Shown: positions 1-11,990 of the stretch, in pieces
Layout: every line of letters begins with the position of its first letter
How positions within the stretch are numbered: the stretch's first letter is position 1
Origin: Mangrovibrevibacter kandeliae
GTDB taxonomy: Bacteria; Pseudomonadota; Alphaproteobacteria; Rhizobiales; Rhizobiaceae
Direction of reading: 5' to 3'
NCBI RefSeq assembly: GCF_024519155.1
Contig: NZ_JANIFJ010000009.1
Location: 62,001 to 126,000 of the forward strand
DNA length: 64,000 nucleotides
Made by a program: the position numbers and the translations under genes
Notes under the pieces: model-generated
Told to the model about the DNA's origin: nothing
The model's input: only the letters and a program-made list of their open reading frames with translations
The model's database searches: none

Positions 1-78
1 GGTCACGCGCCGGCCGATCACCTCGGAGATCGGAACCCGCTGGCGGATGTCGTCGAGAAAGGTCGGCGGGAACTTCAT
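1..78 (-). CDS. dnaG: DNA primase DnaG, N-terminal 26 codons only
   Basis: Reading leftwards from the ATG at 78, the 26 visible codons begin MKFPPTFLDDIRQRVPIS, the usual opening of alphaproteobacterial DnaG just before its CHC2 zinc-binding domain. The gene runs off the left edge, so no catalytic residue is visible. DnaG makes the RNA primers for DNA replication. In many Hyphomicrobiales dnaG lies beside yqeY and carA; here the lrgAB pair sits between them. The call rests on the opening alone but the match is distinctive. Confidence 0.85.
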   Translation of the reverse strand, partial: MKFPPTFLDDIRQRVPISEVIGRRVT

Positions 79-264
79 CGGGCCTCTCTAGCACGGCGCG
101 CAAGCCGGCGATCCGAAAAGCGGTTTTCCACAGTGCCGCACAGCCACCGCGTCACGGCCCGGAGCGCCGCGACCCTGCCCTGCGCCGCGCGCATACCAGC
201 CGGCCGCCGATCCGCTTTAAGCTCGGCCCCCGCTTCTCCCCCCTTGCAGACCGGATGACACGCC

Positions 265-642
265 ATGCTCGCCGCCGTCACCGCCATCTTCGCCTGCCAG
301 CTCGCCGGCGAGTCGATCGCCGCAGCGCTCGGCCTGCCGCTGCCGGGACCGGTGCTCGGCATGGTGTTCCTCTTTGCCTTCCTGGTCCTGCGCAGTGCGG
401 TGCCGGAGGCGCTGGAGCGAGCCTCCTCGAGTCTTCTCTCGCATCTGACGCTGCTCTTCGTGCCGGCGAGCGTCGGCGTCATGGTGCATGTCGGCCGGAT
501 CGAGAAGGACATCGTGGTCATCCTCGCCGCAATCGTCGTCTCCACCTTCGCCACCATGATCGCCGCCGGCTGGACGCTGCAGGCGCTGACCCGCGGCAGC
601 CGCAAGCCACCCGCCGATGCCGCGGTGGAGGCGCAGCCGTGA
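265..642 (+). CDS. lrgA: CidA/LrgA family holin-like membrane protein
   Basis: The 125-residue protein has four predicted hydrophobic segments and the family's GLPLPGPVLGM region near residues 23-33. LrgA/CidA proteins are small holin-like inner-membrane proteins that work with LrgB; in Staphylococcus they modulate murein hydrolase activity, and in other bacteria the pair is linked to pyruvate or overflow metabolism. The gene overlaps lrgB by 4 bases (GTGA), so the two are translationally coupled. The ATG at 265 is the only start giving the family N-terminus; its ribosome-binding site is weak. Confidence 0.88.
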   Translation: MLAAVTAIFACQLAGESIAAALGLPLPGPVLGMVFLFAFLVLRSAVPEALERASSSLLSHLTLLFVPASVGVMVHVGRIEKDIVVILAAIVVSTFATMIAAGWTLQALTRGSRKPPADAAVEAQP

Positions 643-1367
643 GCGAACCTCTCGCCGGGCTCGGCGACATCTGGGCCTACCTCGCCGCCAGTCCGCTGCT
701 GGCGCTGACGCTCACCCTCGCGGCCTATCTCGTCGCCCTCGCCGTCTACCGGCGCAGCGGGCAGCTCGCGGTCCTGCATCCGCTGATCGTCTCGCTCGCG
801 ATCGTCGTCGGCGTTCTCGTGGCGACCGGCACGACCTACGACACCTACTTCGAGGGCGCGAAGTTCATCCACTTCCTGCTCGGCCCGGCGACGGTGGCGC
901 TCGCGGTGCCGCTCTATCGCCAGTGGGATCGCATCCGCCGGCGGGCCCTGGCGATCGCCGTCGGCGTCGTCGCCGGATCGCTGACCGGCATCGCCACGAC
1001 GCTCACCTGCGCCGAGCTCCTCGGCGCCGACCACGAGGTGCTGACGAGCCTTGCGCCGAAGTCGGTGACGACGCCGGTCGCGATGGGCATCGTGGAGAAG
1101 CTCGGCGGTCTGCCTTCGCTCGCCGCCGCCTTCGTGCTCATCACCGGCGTTCTCGGCGCCACCGTCGGCCCGGTCGTGCTGACGCTGGCCGGCGTCACCG
1201 ACGAGCGGGCGCGCGGCTTCGGCCTCGGCACCGCCGCGCACGGTCTGGGCACCGCGCGCGCGCTCGGCGAGTCGGAGGCCGGCGGCGCCTTCGCGGGACT
1301 GGCGATGGGGCTGAACGCTCTCGTGACGGCGATTCTGCTGCCACTGATCTGGGCGTTCCTGTTCTGA
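639..1367 (+). CDS. lrgB: LrgB family membrane protein
   Basis: The GTG at 639 overlaps the lrgA stop and gives a 242-residue protein, the normal family length. It is almost entirely hydrophobic and contains the conserved LrgB features TYFEGAKFIHFLLGPATVAL (about residues 69-88), SLAPKSVTTPVAMGI and the C-terminal GLGTAAHGLGTARALGE region. It is the partner of LrgA in a two-gene operon. Longer in-frame extensions upstream read through lrgA and are not credible. The substrate or physiological role in this organism cannot be told from sequence. Confidence 0.9.
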   Translation: MSEPLAGLGDIWAYLAASPLLALTLTLAAYLVALAVYRRSGQLAVLHPLIVSLAIVVGVLVATGTTYDTYFEGAKFIHFLLGPATVALAVPLYRQWDRIRRRALAIAVGVVAGSLTGIATTLTCAELLGADHEVLTSLAPKSVTTPVAMGIVEKLGGLPSLAAAFVLITGVLGATVGPVVLTLAGVTDERARGFGLGTAAHGLGTARALGESEAGGAFAGLAMGLNALVTAILLPLIWAFLF

Positions 1368-1484
1368 GAAACGGGTTACGCGGCGGAAGGCGCAGCTTCG
1401 CCCGGCGTCGCGTCGTGCGCTCGCCCCCTCACCCCCTGCAATGCGAACACCATCGGCGTCTTCAATGCTGGCGGCCGCGCAGGA

Positions 1485-1934
1485 TCACGTCAGGAGCGTC
1501 TTCACCACGGTGCTGGCCTTGCCGAAGTCCATCTGGCCGGGATAGCGCTCCTTCAGGGCGTTGATGCAGCGGCCGACGTCGCGCAGGCCCTTGGCGTCGG
1601 TGTCCTCGACCACCTGACGACAGGCCGCCTCCACCTCGCCGGCATCGAGCTGCGGCGGCAGGAAGCTGCGGATCACCTCGATCTCGTCCCGCTCCTCGGC
1701 CGCAAGTTCGCTGCGCCCCTCCGCCTCGTAGGCGGCTGCGGACTCCTTGCGCTGTGCGATCATCTTGAAGAGGACCTGCAGGATCTCGTCCTCGCCGAGC
1801 GGATCGCGCCCGGCGCTGCGATTGGCGAGATCGCGGTCCTTGATGGCGGCGTGGATCAGGCGGAGCATCGAGAGCCGGCACCTGTCCTCGCCCTTGCTCG
1901 CCTCACTCAATGCGTCCGCGAGTACTTCGCGCAT
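1485..1934 (-). CDS. yqeY: GatB/YqeY domain-containing protein
   Basis: The product is a 149-residue protein of the YqeY family, related to the tail domain of the amidotransferase subunit GatB and thought to bind tRNA. It begins MREVLADALSEASK and carries the family blocks MLRLIHAAIKDRD, LQVLFKMIAQRKESA and IRSFLPPQL. The open frame continues 20 codons upstream, but the ATG at 1934 matches the family N-terminus. It is divergent from carA, the usual arrangement in Hyphomicrobiales. Its cellular role is not well defined. Confidence 0.88.
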   Translation of the reverse strand: MREVLADALSEASKGEDRCRLSMLRLIHAAIKDRDLANRSAGRDPLGEDEILQVLFKMIAQRKESAAAYEAEGRSELAAEERDEIEVIRSFLPPQLDAGEVEAACRQVVEDTDAKGLRDVGRCINALKERYPGQMDFGKASTVVKTLLT

Positions 1935-2248
1935 GTCGTGCTTCCCGCAATGCCGAGCCGTCCGACACCCTGCGGCGACCGGACGACTGCGCACATCAGA
2001 CTAGCTGTAATTTCGATCGCTGGAAATCGGCCGGCTTGCACGCCTTCACCCTGGAGCAAGCCCTGATGCTGCCGGACGAGGCGACGGTGATCTCCGCGAT
2101 GCGCCCTCTTGCAGCGCAACGAGCCGGCCATGTAAGGGTTCGCTCATTCACACGCAAGCCACTTGCGCCGGCCGGCCGGCGCCGCGATATCACCATCACG
2201 CGACCGGTGGCACGCGCACGGCCCCGCACGACGACGACAGGTGACGAG
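1935..2248. other. Divergent intergenic region yqeY-carA
   Basis: This 314-base stretch separates the two divergent starts. It contains an 18-base perfect palindrome at 2165-2182 (GCGCCGGCCGGCCGGCGC) in the carA leader, which could fold as a hairpin. I see no convincing sigma-70 promoter, riboswitch or small ORF with family support. Confidence 0.4.
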
Positions 2249-3430
2249 ATGACCCAAGCTTGGACGACCCGCAAACCGACGGCGCTCCTGGTGCTGGCCG
2301 ACGGCACGGTGATCGAGGGCCAGGGTCTCGGCGCCACCGGCGCGATCGAGGGCGAGGTCTGCTTCAACACCGCCCTCACCGGCTACCAGGAGATCCTCAC
2401 CGATCCCTCCTACGCCCGGCAGATCGTCACCTTCACCTTTCCTCATATCGGCAATGTCGGCGCCAATGCCGAGGACCTGGAAGACCTCCTTCCGGAGAAG
2501 TCCACGGGCGCGGTCGGCGCGATCTTCAAGGCCGACATCTCGGAGCACTCAAACTACCGCGCGGCCGGCGGACTGAACGACTGGCTGAAGGCGCGCGGCG
2601 TCATCGCGCTGTGCGGCATCGACACGCGAGCGCTGACCGTGCACATCCGCGAGAACGGCATGCCGAATGCGGTGATCGCCCATGCCGAGGACGGCGTCTT
2701 CGACGTGGAAGCCCTGAAGGCGCGCGCCAAGGCCTGGCCCGGCATCGTCGGCCTCGATCTCGCCAAGGACGCGGCGGGTCAGGACGTGACCGAGTGGGAC
2801 GAGCGGCCCTGGGCGTGGAACGCCGGGTACGGCAAGGCCGGCAATCCGCGCTATACCGTGGTCGCCGTCGACTACGGCACCAAGCGCAACATCCTGCGGC
2901 TGATGGCCGGCCTCGGCGCGCGGGTCGTCGTGGTGCCGCCGACGGCGAGCGCCGAGGAGATTCTTGCCCACCAGCCGGACGGGGTCTTCCTGTCGAACGG
3001 CCCCGGTGATCCGGCGGCGACCGGCGAATACGCCGTGCCGACGATCCGGGCCTTGCTCGAAACCGGCGTGCCGATGTTCGGCATCTGCCTCGGTCATCAG
3101 ATGCTGGCCCTCGCGCTCGGCGGCGAGACGCAGAAGATGCACCAGGGCCATCATGGCGCGAACCACCCGGTGAAGGACTTCACCACCGGCAAGGTCGAGA
3201 TCGTGTCGATGAACCATGGCTTCGCCGTAGCGGCCAATTCGCTGCCGGACGGCGTGGAGGAGACCCACGTCTCGCTGTTCGACGGCTCCAACTGCGGGCT
3301 GCGGGTGAAGGATGCGCCGGTCTTCTCGGTGCAGCACCACCCCGAAGCGTCGCCCGGGCCGCAGGACTCGCACTACCTCTTCCAGCGCTTTTTCGATCTG
3401 ATCGACGAGAGCAAGCGCAAGGCCGCCTGA
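2249..3430 (+). CDS. carA: Carbamoyl-phosphate synthase small (glutaminase) subunit
   Basis: CarA hydrolyses glutamine and passes ammonia to CarB to make carbamoyl phosphate for arginine and pyrimidines. The 393-residue protein has the N-terminal CarA domain (TALLVLADGTVIEGQGLG, CFNTALTGYQEILTDPSY) and a C-terminal class I glutamine amidotransferase with GICLGHQ (nucleophile Cys280) and the His-Glu pair in SVQHHPEASPGP. The ATG at 2249 follows a weak ribosome site; the frame is open for a further 113 codons upstream but those residues do not resemble CarA. carB lies about 780 bases downstream, separated by a small regulator gene. Confidence 0.97.
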   Translation: MTQAWTTRKPTALLVLADGTVIEGQGLGATGAIEGEVCFNTALTGYQEILTDPSYARQIVTFTFPHIGNVGANAEDLEDLLPEKSTGAVGAIFKADISEHSNYRAAGGLNDWLKARGVIALCGIDTRALTVHIRENGMPNAVIAHAEDGVFDVEALKARAKAWPGIVGLDLAKDAAGQDVTEWDERPWAWNAGYGKAGNPRYTVVAVDYGTKRNILRLMAGLGARVVVVPPTASAEEILAHQPDGVFLSNGPGDPAATGEYAVPTIRALLETGVPMFGICLGHQMLALALGGETQKMHQGHHGANHPVKDFTTGKVEIVSMNHGFAVAANSLPDGVEETHVSLFDGSNCGLRVKDAPVFSVQHHPEASPGPQDSHYLFQRFFDLIDESKRKAA

Positions 3431-3690
3431 GTCCGGCGCCCGGCGCGCCACGGGCACGCCTGCCTTCAGCGTGTTCTACTGTCCCCTGCTCACAACGGCA
3501 GCGGACGGGCCCGCCCGCCGGATCGACGCGCTCCGGGCCCGGCGAGCCGCCGGCGACGCCTATTTCACCTGCACGGCTGTGCAACTCTTGCCTGGCTAAC
3601 GAAGGTCTGGAAAAGCCATCGGCAAGCGCGGTCCGCCTGTTGGACCGCGGCGCGGCGGCCCGCCGCGAAATGCATGTGCAGGGAGTGGAT

Positions 3691-3993
3691 ATGACGCCCG
3701 AAAGTTTTCGCGCCTGGCGCAAGTCGCTCGGCTGGAAGCAGAAAGACGCGGCCGAGAAGCTGGGCCTGAAGAAGCGTGTGATCCAGTACTACGAGAAGGG
3801 CAACCGCGACGGGAAGACGGTCGAGATCCCGAAAACGGTGGAACTCGCGTGCCTGGCGCTGGCGCTCGGCCTCGACAGCTATGACGGCCAGCCGGTGCCG
3901 CGCAATGCGCTGGCCGCCTCGAGCGAACCGGCGCCGGAGGCGGCCGCATCGGAATCAGCGGGCGCGAAGTCGGATGCGGAGGCGGCCGAATAG
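3691..3993 (+). CDS. XRE-family helix-turn-helix protein between carA and carB
   Basis: The 100-residue product has an N-terminal XRE/Cro-type helix-turn-helix (MTPESFRAWRKSLGWKQKDA, then EKLGLKKRVIQYYEKG, about residues 1-36) and an acidic Ala/Glu-rich tail from about residue 70. It is a probable DNA-binding regulator with no effector domain. The ATG at 3691 is preceded by GGGAG at 3681-3685, which favours it over two in-frame upstream starts at 3640 and 3670. It sits alone between carA and carB on the same strand, so regulation of carbamoyl-phosphate synthesis is conceivable but is inference only. Confidence 0.82.
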   Translation: MTPESFRAWRKSLGWKQKDAAEKLGLKKRVIQYYEKGNRDGKTVEIPKTVELACLALALGLDSYDGQPVPRNALAASSEPAPEAAASESAGAKSDAEAAE

Positions 3994-4211
3994 CCGGCCC
4001 TGCGGCCGGTGACGGGGCGGGTCGACCGGCATGTGCGCCCCCTCCGGCCCGGCCGCGATGTGATGCGGCTGCAGATTCCCGTCCGCGGGACTTTCGGGAC
4101 GCGATGTCTTTCCCTATAAGCCGGCCTCAGCCTGAAAACAGCCTGCCAACCGCCGGACGCAGCACATGCGGCCGGTTTGTCGTGCGGGCAGCGCCGAGCG
4201 GAATCTGAGCC

Positions 4212-7643
<3,432 letters not shown>

Positions 7644-7799
7644 ACGGGTGCCGACGGCCTGGATTCGTCGACGGGTCGGGCGCTGACGTGATCGACTGGT
7701 TCCGGGCCACCGCGTCCGGGGCCGGTTTGTTTTTACCCCGAGCTCATCGGGAACGCGCGAAAGGACTGCCGGCATCGGCCGGCGGCTAGAGGTGAAGGC

Positions 7800-8273
7800 A
7801 TGGAAAAGGTTCCGATGACGAGCAACGGGTTCGACACCCTGCGCGAGGAGCTGCGCCGTCGTCAGCAGGAAGAGCGCCCGCGCATCATCCAGGCGATCTC
7901 CGAAGCCCGTGCCCATGGCGACCTCTCGGAGAACGCGGAGTATCACGCTGCCAAGGAGTCGCAGAGCCTCAACGAGGGCCGCATCGCCGAGCTCGAGGAC
8001 CTGACGGCCCGTGCCGAGGTGATCGACGTGTCGAAGCTCTCGGGCTCGAAGATCAAGTTCGGTGCCACGGTGAAGCTCGTCGACGAGGACACCGAGGAGG
8101 AGCGGGTCTACCAGATCGTCGGCGAGCAGGAAGCCGACGTGAAGTCCGGCCGGATCTCCGTCAGCTCGCCGATCGCCCGCGCACTGATCGGCAAGTCCGA
8201 GGGCGACGTGGTCGAAGTGACGACGCCCGGCGGCTCGCGCTCCTACGAGGTGCTCGAGCTGCGCTGGGGCTGA
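7800..8273 (+). CDS. greA: Transcription elongation factor GreA
   Basis: GreA binds the RNA polymerase secondary channel and promotes cleavage of backtracked RNA. The 157-residue product has the N-terminal coiled coil with the acidic tip [20 protein letters not shown] (about residues 39-58; the DLSEN acidic loop is present) and the C-terminal FKBP-like domain ending in YEVLELRW. An AGGTGA ribosome site lies just upstream of the ATG. The gene stands alone downstream of carB, with 156 bases between that hold a T-rich stretch at 7727-7735 that might terminate carB transcription. Confidence 0.97.
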   Translation: MEKVPMTSNGFDTLREELRRRQQEERPRIIQAISEARAHGDLSENAEYHAAKESQSLNEGRIAELEDLTARAEVIDVSKLSGSKIKFGATVKLVDEDTEEERVYQIVGEQEADVKSGRISVSSPIARALIGKSEGDVVEVTTPGGSRSYEVLELRWG

Positions 8274-8350
8274 GCCCGGCTCACCTTCGCCTTTCCGAGC
8301 GCGGACCTGCGAGGCCCGTGCCTCCCTACTGTTGAGCCGGTTTCGACGCG

Positions 8351-9397
8351 ATGCAGCTTCGCGACATCGAGGTGATCGCGCCGAACTTCAAGCGCCGGCT
8401 CTCGGGCGTCACCTCCACCGTCGTCCAGCTCGTGCCGCTGCAGGCCAAGAGCCTCGGCATCGCGACGCTCGGACCTGGCCTGCCCGCCGATCTGCCGAAG
8501 CTGCGCTGGCGCCAGCTTCCCGGCCTGTGGCGCCGCCCGCGCCATCGGCCTTTCCGGATCTGGCATGCCCGACGCAACACCGAGATGCTGGCCGGCATCG
8601 TCTTGCGCGACGTCCTGCGCATGCCGCTGCGGCTTGTCTTTACCTCTGCGGCGCAACGCCGGCACACGGCCTGGACGCGCTTCCTGATCCGCCGCATGGA
8701 CGCTGTGATCGCGACCTCGGCCCGCAGCGGCGCGTTCCTGAAGGTGCCGCACACGGTAAACCTTCACGGCATCGACCTCGACCGCTTTCGTCCCGCGGCG
8801 CCCGGTGAGCGCAGCGCTGCGACAGCAGGCGGCGAGCATATGGTCGGCTGCTCCGGACGGATCCGGCACCAGAAGGGCACCGACCTCTTTGTCCGCGCCA
8901 TGATCGCGCTCCTGCCGCACCATCCCTGCTGGACGGCGGTGCTGACCGGCCGGACCACGCCCGAGCATGCCGGCTTCGAAGCGGGACTGCGCGCGGAGAT
9001 CGAGCGGGCCGGCCTGTCCGAGCGCATCCGCTTCCTCGGCGAGGTCGACGACGTCGCCGCCTGGTTCCGCCGCTTCGATCTCTACGTCGCCCCGCCGCGC
9101 AACGAGGGCTTCGGCCTCACCCCGCTGGAGGCGATGGCCTCGGGCGCGCCGGTGGTGGCGAGCGATGCCGGCGCCTTTGCCGAGCTGATCGTCGAGGGCG
9201 TCACCGGCCGCGTGGTTCCCGTCGACGACGTCGCCGCGCTGACGGCAGCGATCGAGCCCTATCTTGCCGACGACGACCTGCGCCAGCGGGCGGCCGAGGC
9301 GGCGCTCGCGCATGCCCGTGCGACCTTCCCGCTGCAACGGGAGGCCGAGGGCATCCGTGCGGTCTACGAACGCGTCTGGGCCGAGGGCGCCGGCTGA
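8351..9397 (+). CDS. lpcC: LpcC/LpsB-like lipopolysaccharide core mannosyltransferase
   Basis: This is a GT-B, GT4-family glycosyltransferase of 348 residues. The N-terminus VIAPNFKRRLSGVTSTV is characteristic of rhizobial LpcC/LpsB, which transfers mannose to Kdo in the LPS inner core at the cytoplasmic face. The C-terminal nucleotide-sugar domain shows GRIRHQKGTDLFVRAM and the catalytic-site block APPRNEGFGLTPLEAMASG. The 3' end overlaps the convergent GT25 gene by 34 bases. The donor and acceptor are inferred from family resemblance. A neighbouring GT25 gene supports a role in surface glycan assembly. Confidence 0.85.
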   Translation: MQLRDIEVIAPNFKRRLSGVTSTVVQLVPLQAKSLGIATLGPGLPADLPKLRWRQLPGLWRRPRHRPFRIWHARRNTEMLAGIVLRDVLRMPLRLVFTSAAQRRHTAWTRFLIRRMDAVIATSARSGAFLKVPHTVNLHGIDLDRFRPAAPGERSAATAGGEHMVGCSGRIRHQKGTDLFVRAMIALLPHHPCWTAVLTGRTTPEHAGFEAGLRAEIERAGLSERIRFLGEVDDVAAWFRRFDLYVAPPRNEGFGLTPLEAMASGAPVVASDAGAFAELIVEGVTGRVVPVDDVAALTAAIEPYLADDDLRQRAAEAALAHARATFPLQREAEGIRAVYERVWAEGAG

Positions 9398-10224
9398 CCG
9401 GCAGGCGGCGCCGGGGCGGCTGCGTCGCGGATCGGCAGGGCCCGCCTGAACTCGTCTTCGTCAAAGGCCGGCATCCGGAACTCGGCATCGAGGAGGCGGC
9501 GCAGATGCAGGCTGGCCAGCGGCAGCTGCGCCGCCAGGCGGCGCGCTGCGAAGCGAGCGCCTTCGGCTTCCCGCATCGTGCTGCCGCGAAACGCCTGGAT
9601 CTGGGTCGACACGACGATGCCGGGATCGATGCCGCGCGCCGCCAGCTTGTCGGCCTGCATGACGAGCGCCGGCTCGGCCTGGCCGACCTTGAGCTGTGCC
9701 ACACCCCAGAGAAAGGCGTCGGCCGGCGCCGCATGCGTGTCGGCGATCGCCAGCAGCCGCGCCGCACCGTGCGGGCTCAGGAGGTAGGCCGCCGCACCCG
9801 CCTTGTCGCGCAGCAGCGGCCGCACGACGGCCGGGCCCGCCGCGACCGCTGCGCCCTTGCGCCGGAAGAACTTGCGCCGTTCGAAGTGCTCGAGCGTGAT
9901 CGCATCATAGTCCCGGGGCAGGCGGGCCAAGACCTCCGGCAGGCGCGGCGACAGCACCGCGTCGTCCTCCAGGATGAGAAGGCCTTCGTCATCCGCCAGC
10001 GCGCGCGCCCATTGGGCGCGATGCGACAGGAAGGCCGCGACCTCGGCCGGATCGAGCGGCCGCTCCCACTGGCCGGAGAGCCGTTGCATGAGCGCCGGCT
10101 CGATGTCGCCCGGCTCCAGGGCCCGCGCCCGCTCCAGCCGCAGGCCGAGGCGCTCCCCCTGGCGCTCCATGAAGCGGCGCCGCTCCACCGCGCGATCCAG
10201 ATTGATGAAGACGATGCCGACCAT
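9364..10224 (-). CDS. Glycosyltransferase family 25 (LPS biosynthesis type)
   Basis: The 286-residue protein begins MVGIVFINLDRAVERRRFME, the GT25 opening, and has the acidic LLILEDDAVLSP motif near residue 85 that fits the metal-nucleotide-sugar site. GT25 enzymes add galactose or glucose to LPS core sugars. A Pro/Ala-rich C-terminus follows about residue 265. Its ATG overlaps the trkH stop by one base (TGATG), so the two form a coupled unit although their roles look unrelated. The 3' end overlaps lpcC on the opposite strand. Acceptor unknown. Confidence 0.82.
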   Translation of the reverse strand: MVGIVFINLDRAVERRRFMERQGERLGLRLERARALEPGDIEPALMQRLSGQWERPLDPAEVAAFLSHRAQWARALADDEGLLILEDDAVLSPRLPEVLARLPRDYDAITLEHFERRKFFRRKGAAVAAGPAVVRPLLRDKAGAAAYLLSPHGAARLLAIADTHAAPADAFLWGVAQLKVGQAEPALVMQADKLAARGIDPGIVVSTQIQAFRGSTMREAEGARFAARRLAAQLPLASLHLRRLLDAEFRMPAFDEDEFRRALPIRDAAAPAPPAGQPAPSAQTRS

Positions 10225-11624
10225 CAGTCGCGCCAGACCGCCGGGAACAGGAGGATCACGACCGTCACGAGTTCCAGCCGCCCCATAAGCATGACCGCCG
10301 AGAGCACCCAGAGGGCCGAGTTCGGCATGGTCGCGAAATTGCCGGACGGGCCGATCACCTGGCCGAGACCTGGGCCGACATTGGAGAGGGTCGTCAGCGT
10401 GCCGGTGAAGGCGGTGACGAAGTCGAGCCCGATCATGCCGAGCACCATGGTGCCGAGCAGCAGCGTCCCGAAATAGAGGAAGAAGAAGATCGTGACGTTC
10501 TGCAGGACCTCGACCGAGACCTCCTGCCGGCCGTAGCGGATGCGGCGCACGGCATGCGGACGGATCAGCCGGCGGAAGTTCGACTCGACGAGGAGGTACA
10601 GCATCACCAGCCGGTTCGCCTTGATGCCGCCGGTGGTCGAGCCGGCGCAGCCGCCGAGGAACATCGCCACGAAGAAGACCCCCACGGCGCCGGTCGACCA
10701 GGTCGAGTAGTCGTCCGAGACGAAGCCGGTCGTGCTGATCACCGAGACGAGATTGAAGGCCGAGGAGATGAGCGCCTCGCCAAAGGGGGTGTCGTTGGTC
10801 AGGCGCCGGGACACCGCGATGGCGAGGCTGAACGTCAGGCAGATCAGCAGGAACAGGCCGATCTGCGGATCGCTCCAGCGCTGGAAGCGGCGCGGCAGGA
10901 AGGCGCGGACATAGACCACGAAGGGCATCGAGCCGAGGATCATGAAGACCGTCGAGACGACGAGGATCCGGTCGCTGTTGAAGTAGCCCATCGAGGCGTC
11001 GCGGGTGGAGAAGCCGCCGGTCGAGATCGTCGCGAGCGCGTGGTTGATCGCGTCGAACGGGGTCATCCCGCAGAGGAAATAGGCGACGGCGCAGGAGGCC
11101 GTCAGCGCCACGTAGGCGGCGCTCAGCCCAGCCGCGAGCTGGCTGGCGCGCGGCAAGAGCTTGTCCGACTTGTCGGAGCTTTCCATCTGGAAGAGGGACA
11201 GGCCGCCCGCCTTCAGCGACGGAAGGATCAGGAGGCCCATCCCGACGATCCCGATGCCGCCGATGCCCTGCAGCATCGAGCGCCACATCAGGAGGCCGCG
11301 CGGCATGGTGTCGAGACCGACGAGCACGGTCGAGCCCGTGGTGGTGAGGCCCGACATCGCCTCGAAGAACGCGGCGGCATAGGTGATGTTGGCCGAGGAG
11401 AGATAGAGCGGCAGCCCGCCGACACCGGCGGCGGTGATCCAGACGCCGGTGACGAGCAGGAAGCCGAGCCGCGGGGTGAACTTCGGCCGCTCGCCGCGCG
11501 TGCCGACGGCGATCAGGAGGCAGACCGCCGCGGTGATCGCGCTCGAGCCGACGAACACGCTCCAGTCGGGATTGGCGCTCGCCGCGTCGATCAGCGCGGG
11601 AATCAGCATGCCGCCCGCGAGCAC
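10224..11624 (-). CDS. trkH: Trk-type potassium uptake protein TrkH
   Basis: TrkH is the membrane pore of the Trk/Ktr potassium uptake system and works with the cytoplasmic NAD-binding TrkA, which is not in this window. The protein has repeated membrane-pore-membrane units with filter-like segments SGLTTTGST, ATISTGGFSTRD, SVISTTGFVSDD and LSNVGPGLG, and the FLGGCAGSTTGGIK block. The annotated GTG at 11624 gives 466 residues. In-frame codons upstream back to the stop at 11694-11696 encode a further family-like stretch (ILRTVFNICSLFGL) but contain no ATG, GTG or TTG, so the true start may be an ATT/ATC near 11664-11672. Confidence 0.93.
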   Translation of the reverse strand: MLAGGMLIPALIDAASANPDWSVFVGSSAITAAVCLLIAVGTRGERPKFTPRLGFLLVTGVWITAAGVGGLPLYLSSANITYAAAFFEAMSGLTTTGSTVLVGLDTMPRGLLMWRSMLQGIGGIGIVGMGLLILPSLKAGGLSLFQMESSDKSDKLLPRASQLAAGLSAAYVALTASCAVAYFLCGMTPFDAINHALATISTGGFSTRDASMGYFNSDRILVVSTVFMILGSMPFVVYVRAFLPRRFQRWSDPQIGLFLLICLTFSLAIAVSRRLTNDTPFGEALISSAFNLVSVISTTGFVSDDYSTWSTGAVGVFFVAMFLGGCAGSTTGGIKANRLVMLYLLVESNFRRLIRPHAVRRIRYGRQEVSVEVLQNVTIFFFLYFGTLLLGTMVLGMIGLDFVTAFTGTLTTLSNVGPGLGQVIGPSGNFATMPNSALWVLSAVMLMGRLELVTVVILLFPAVWRD

Positions 11625-11990
11625 CAGGCCGAACAGCGAGCAGATATTGAAGACGGTCCTAAGAATGCCGATCCCCCGGGCCGGAGCGGCCGGTCAACGC
11701 CCTTGTCGAGCCGCAGGCGCGTGCGACGCGCTCGCCGCTCATCGGCGAACGCCCCGAGACCGGCGGCGCATGGACACCCTCTCTAGCCGAATGTCGGTGC
11801 GTGGTGAACAGCCGGTGCGCGCGCGTCATCGCGCAAAGGCCCGTCCCGCCGGTTCGCCGTCCCGCGCTTTGATGTGGATCGCCAGCCGGATTAGGGTCCG
11901 GAAGGGTTCAGTCGCCGACGGCCATGCTCTATTGAAGAGGATCGGGCCGGTCGCCATCTGCCGTCCGAATGCGCGAAGACGAGTATCGAC
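11625..11990. other. Divergent intergenic region trkH-trxB
   Basis: This 366-base region lies between divergent trkH and trxB. Part of it (11625-11693) is probably the true trkH N-terminus. I find no RNA gene, clear operator or family-supported ORF in the rest; it presumably carries both promoters. Confidence 0.4.
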
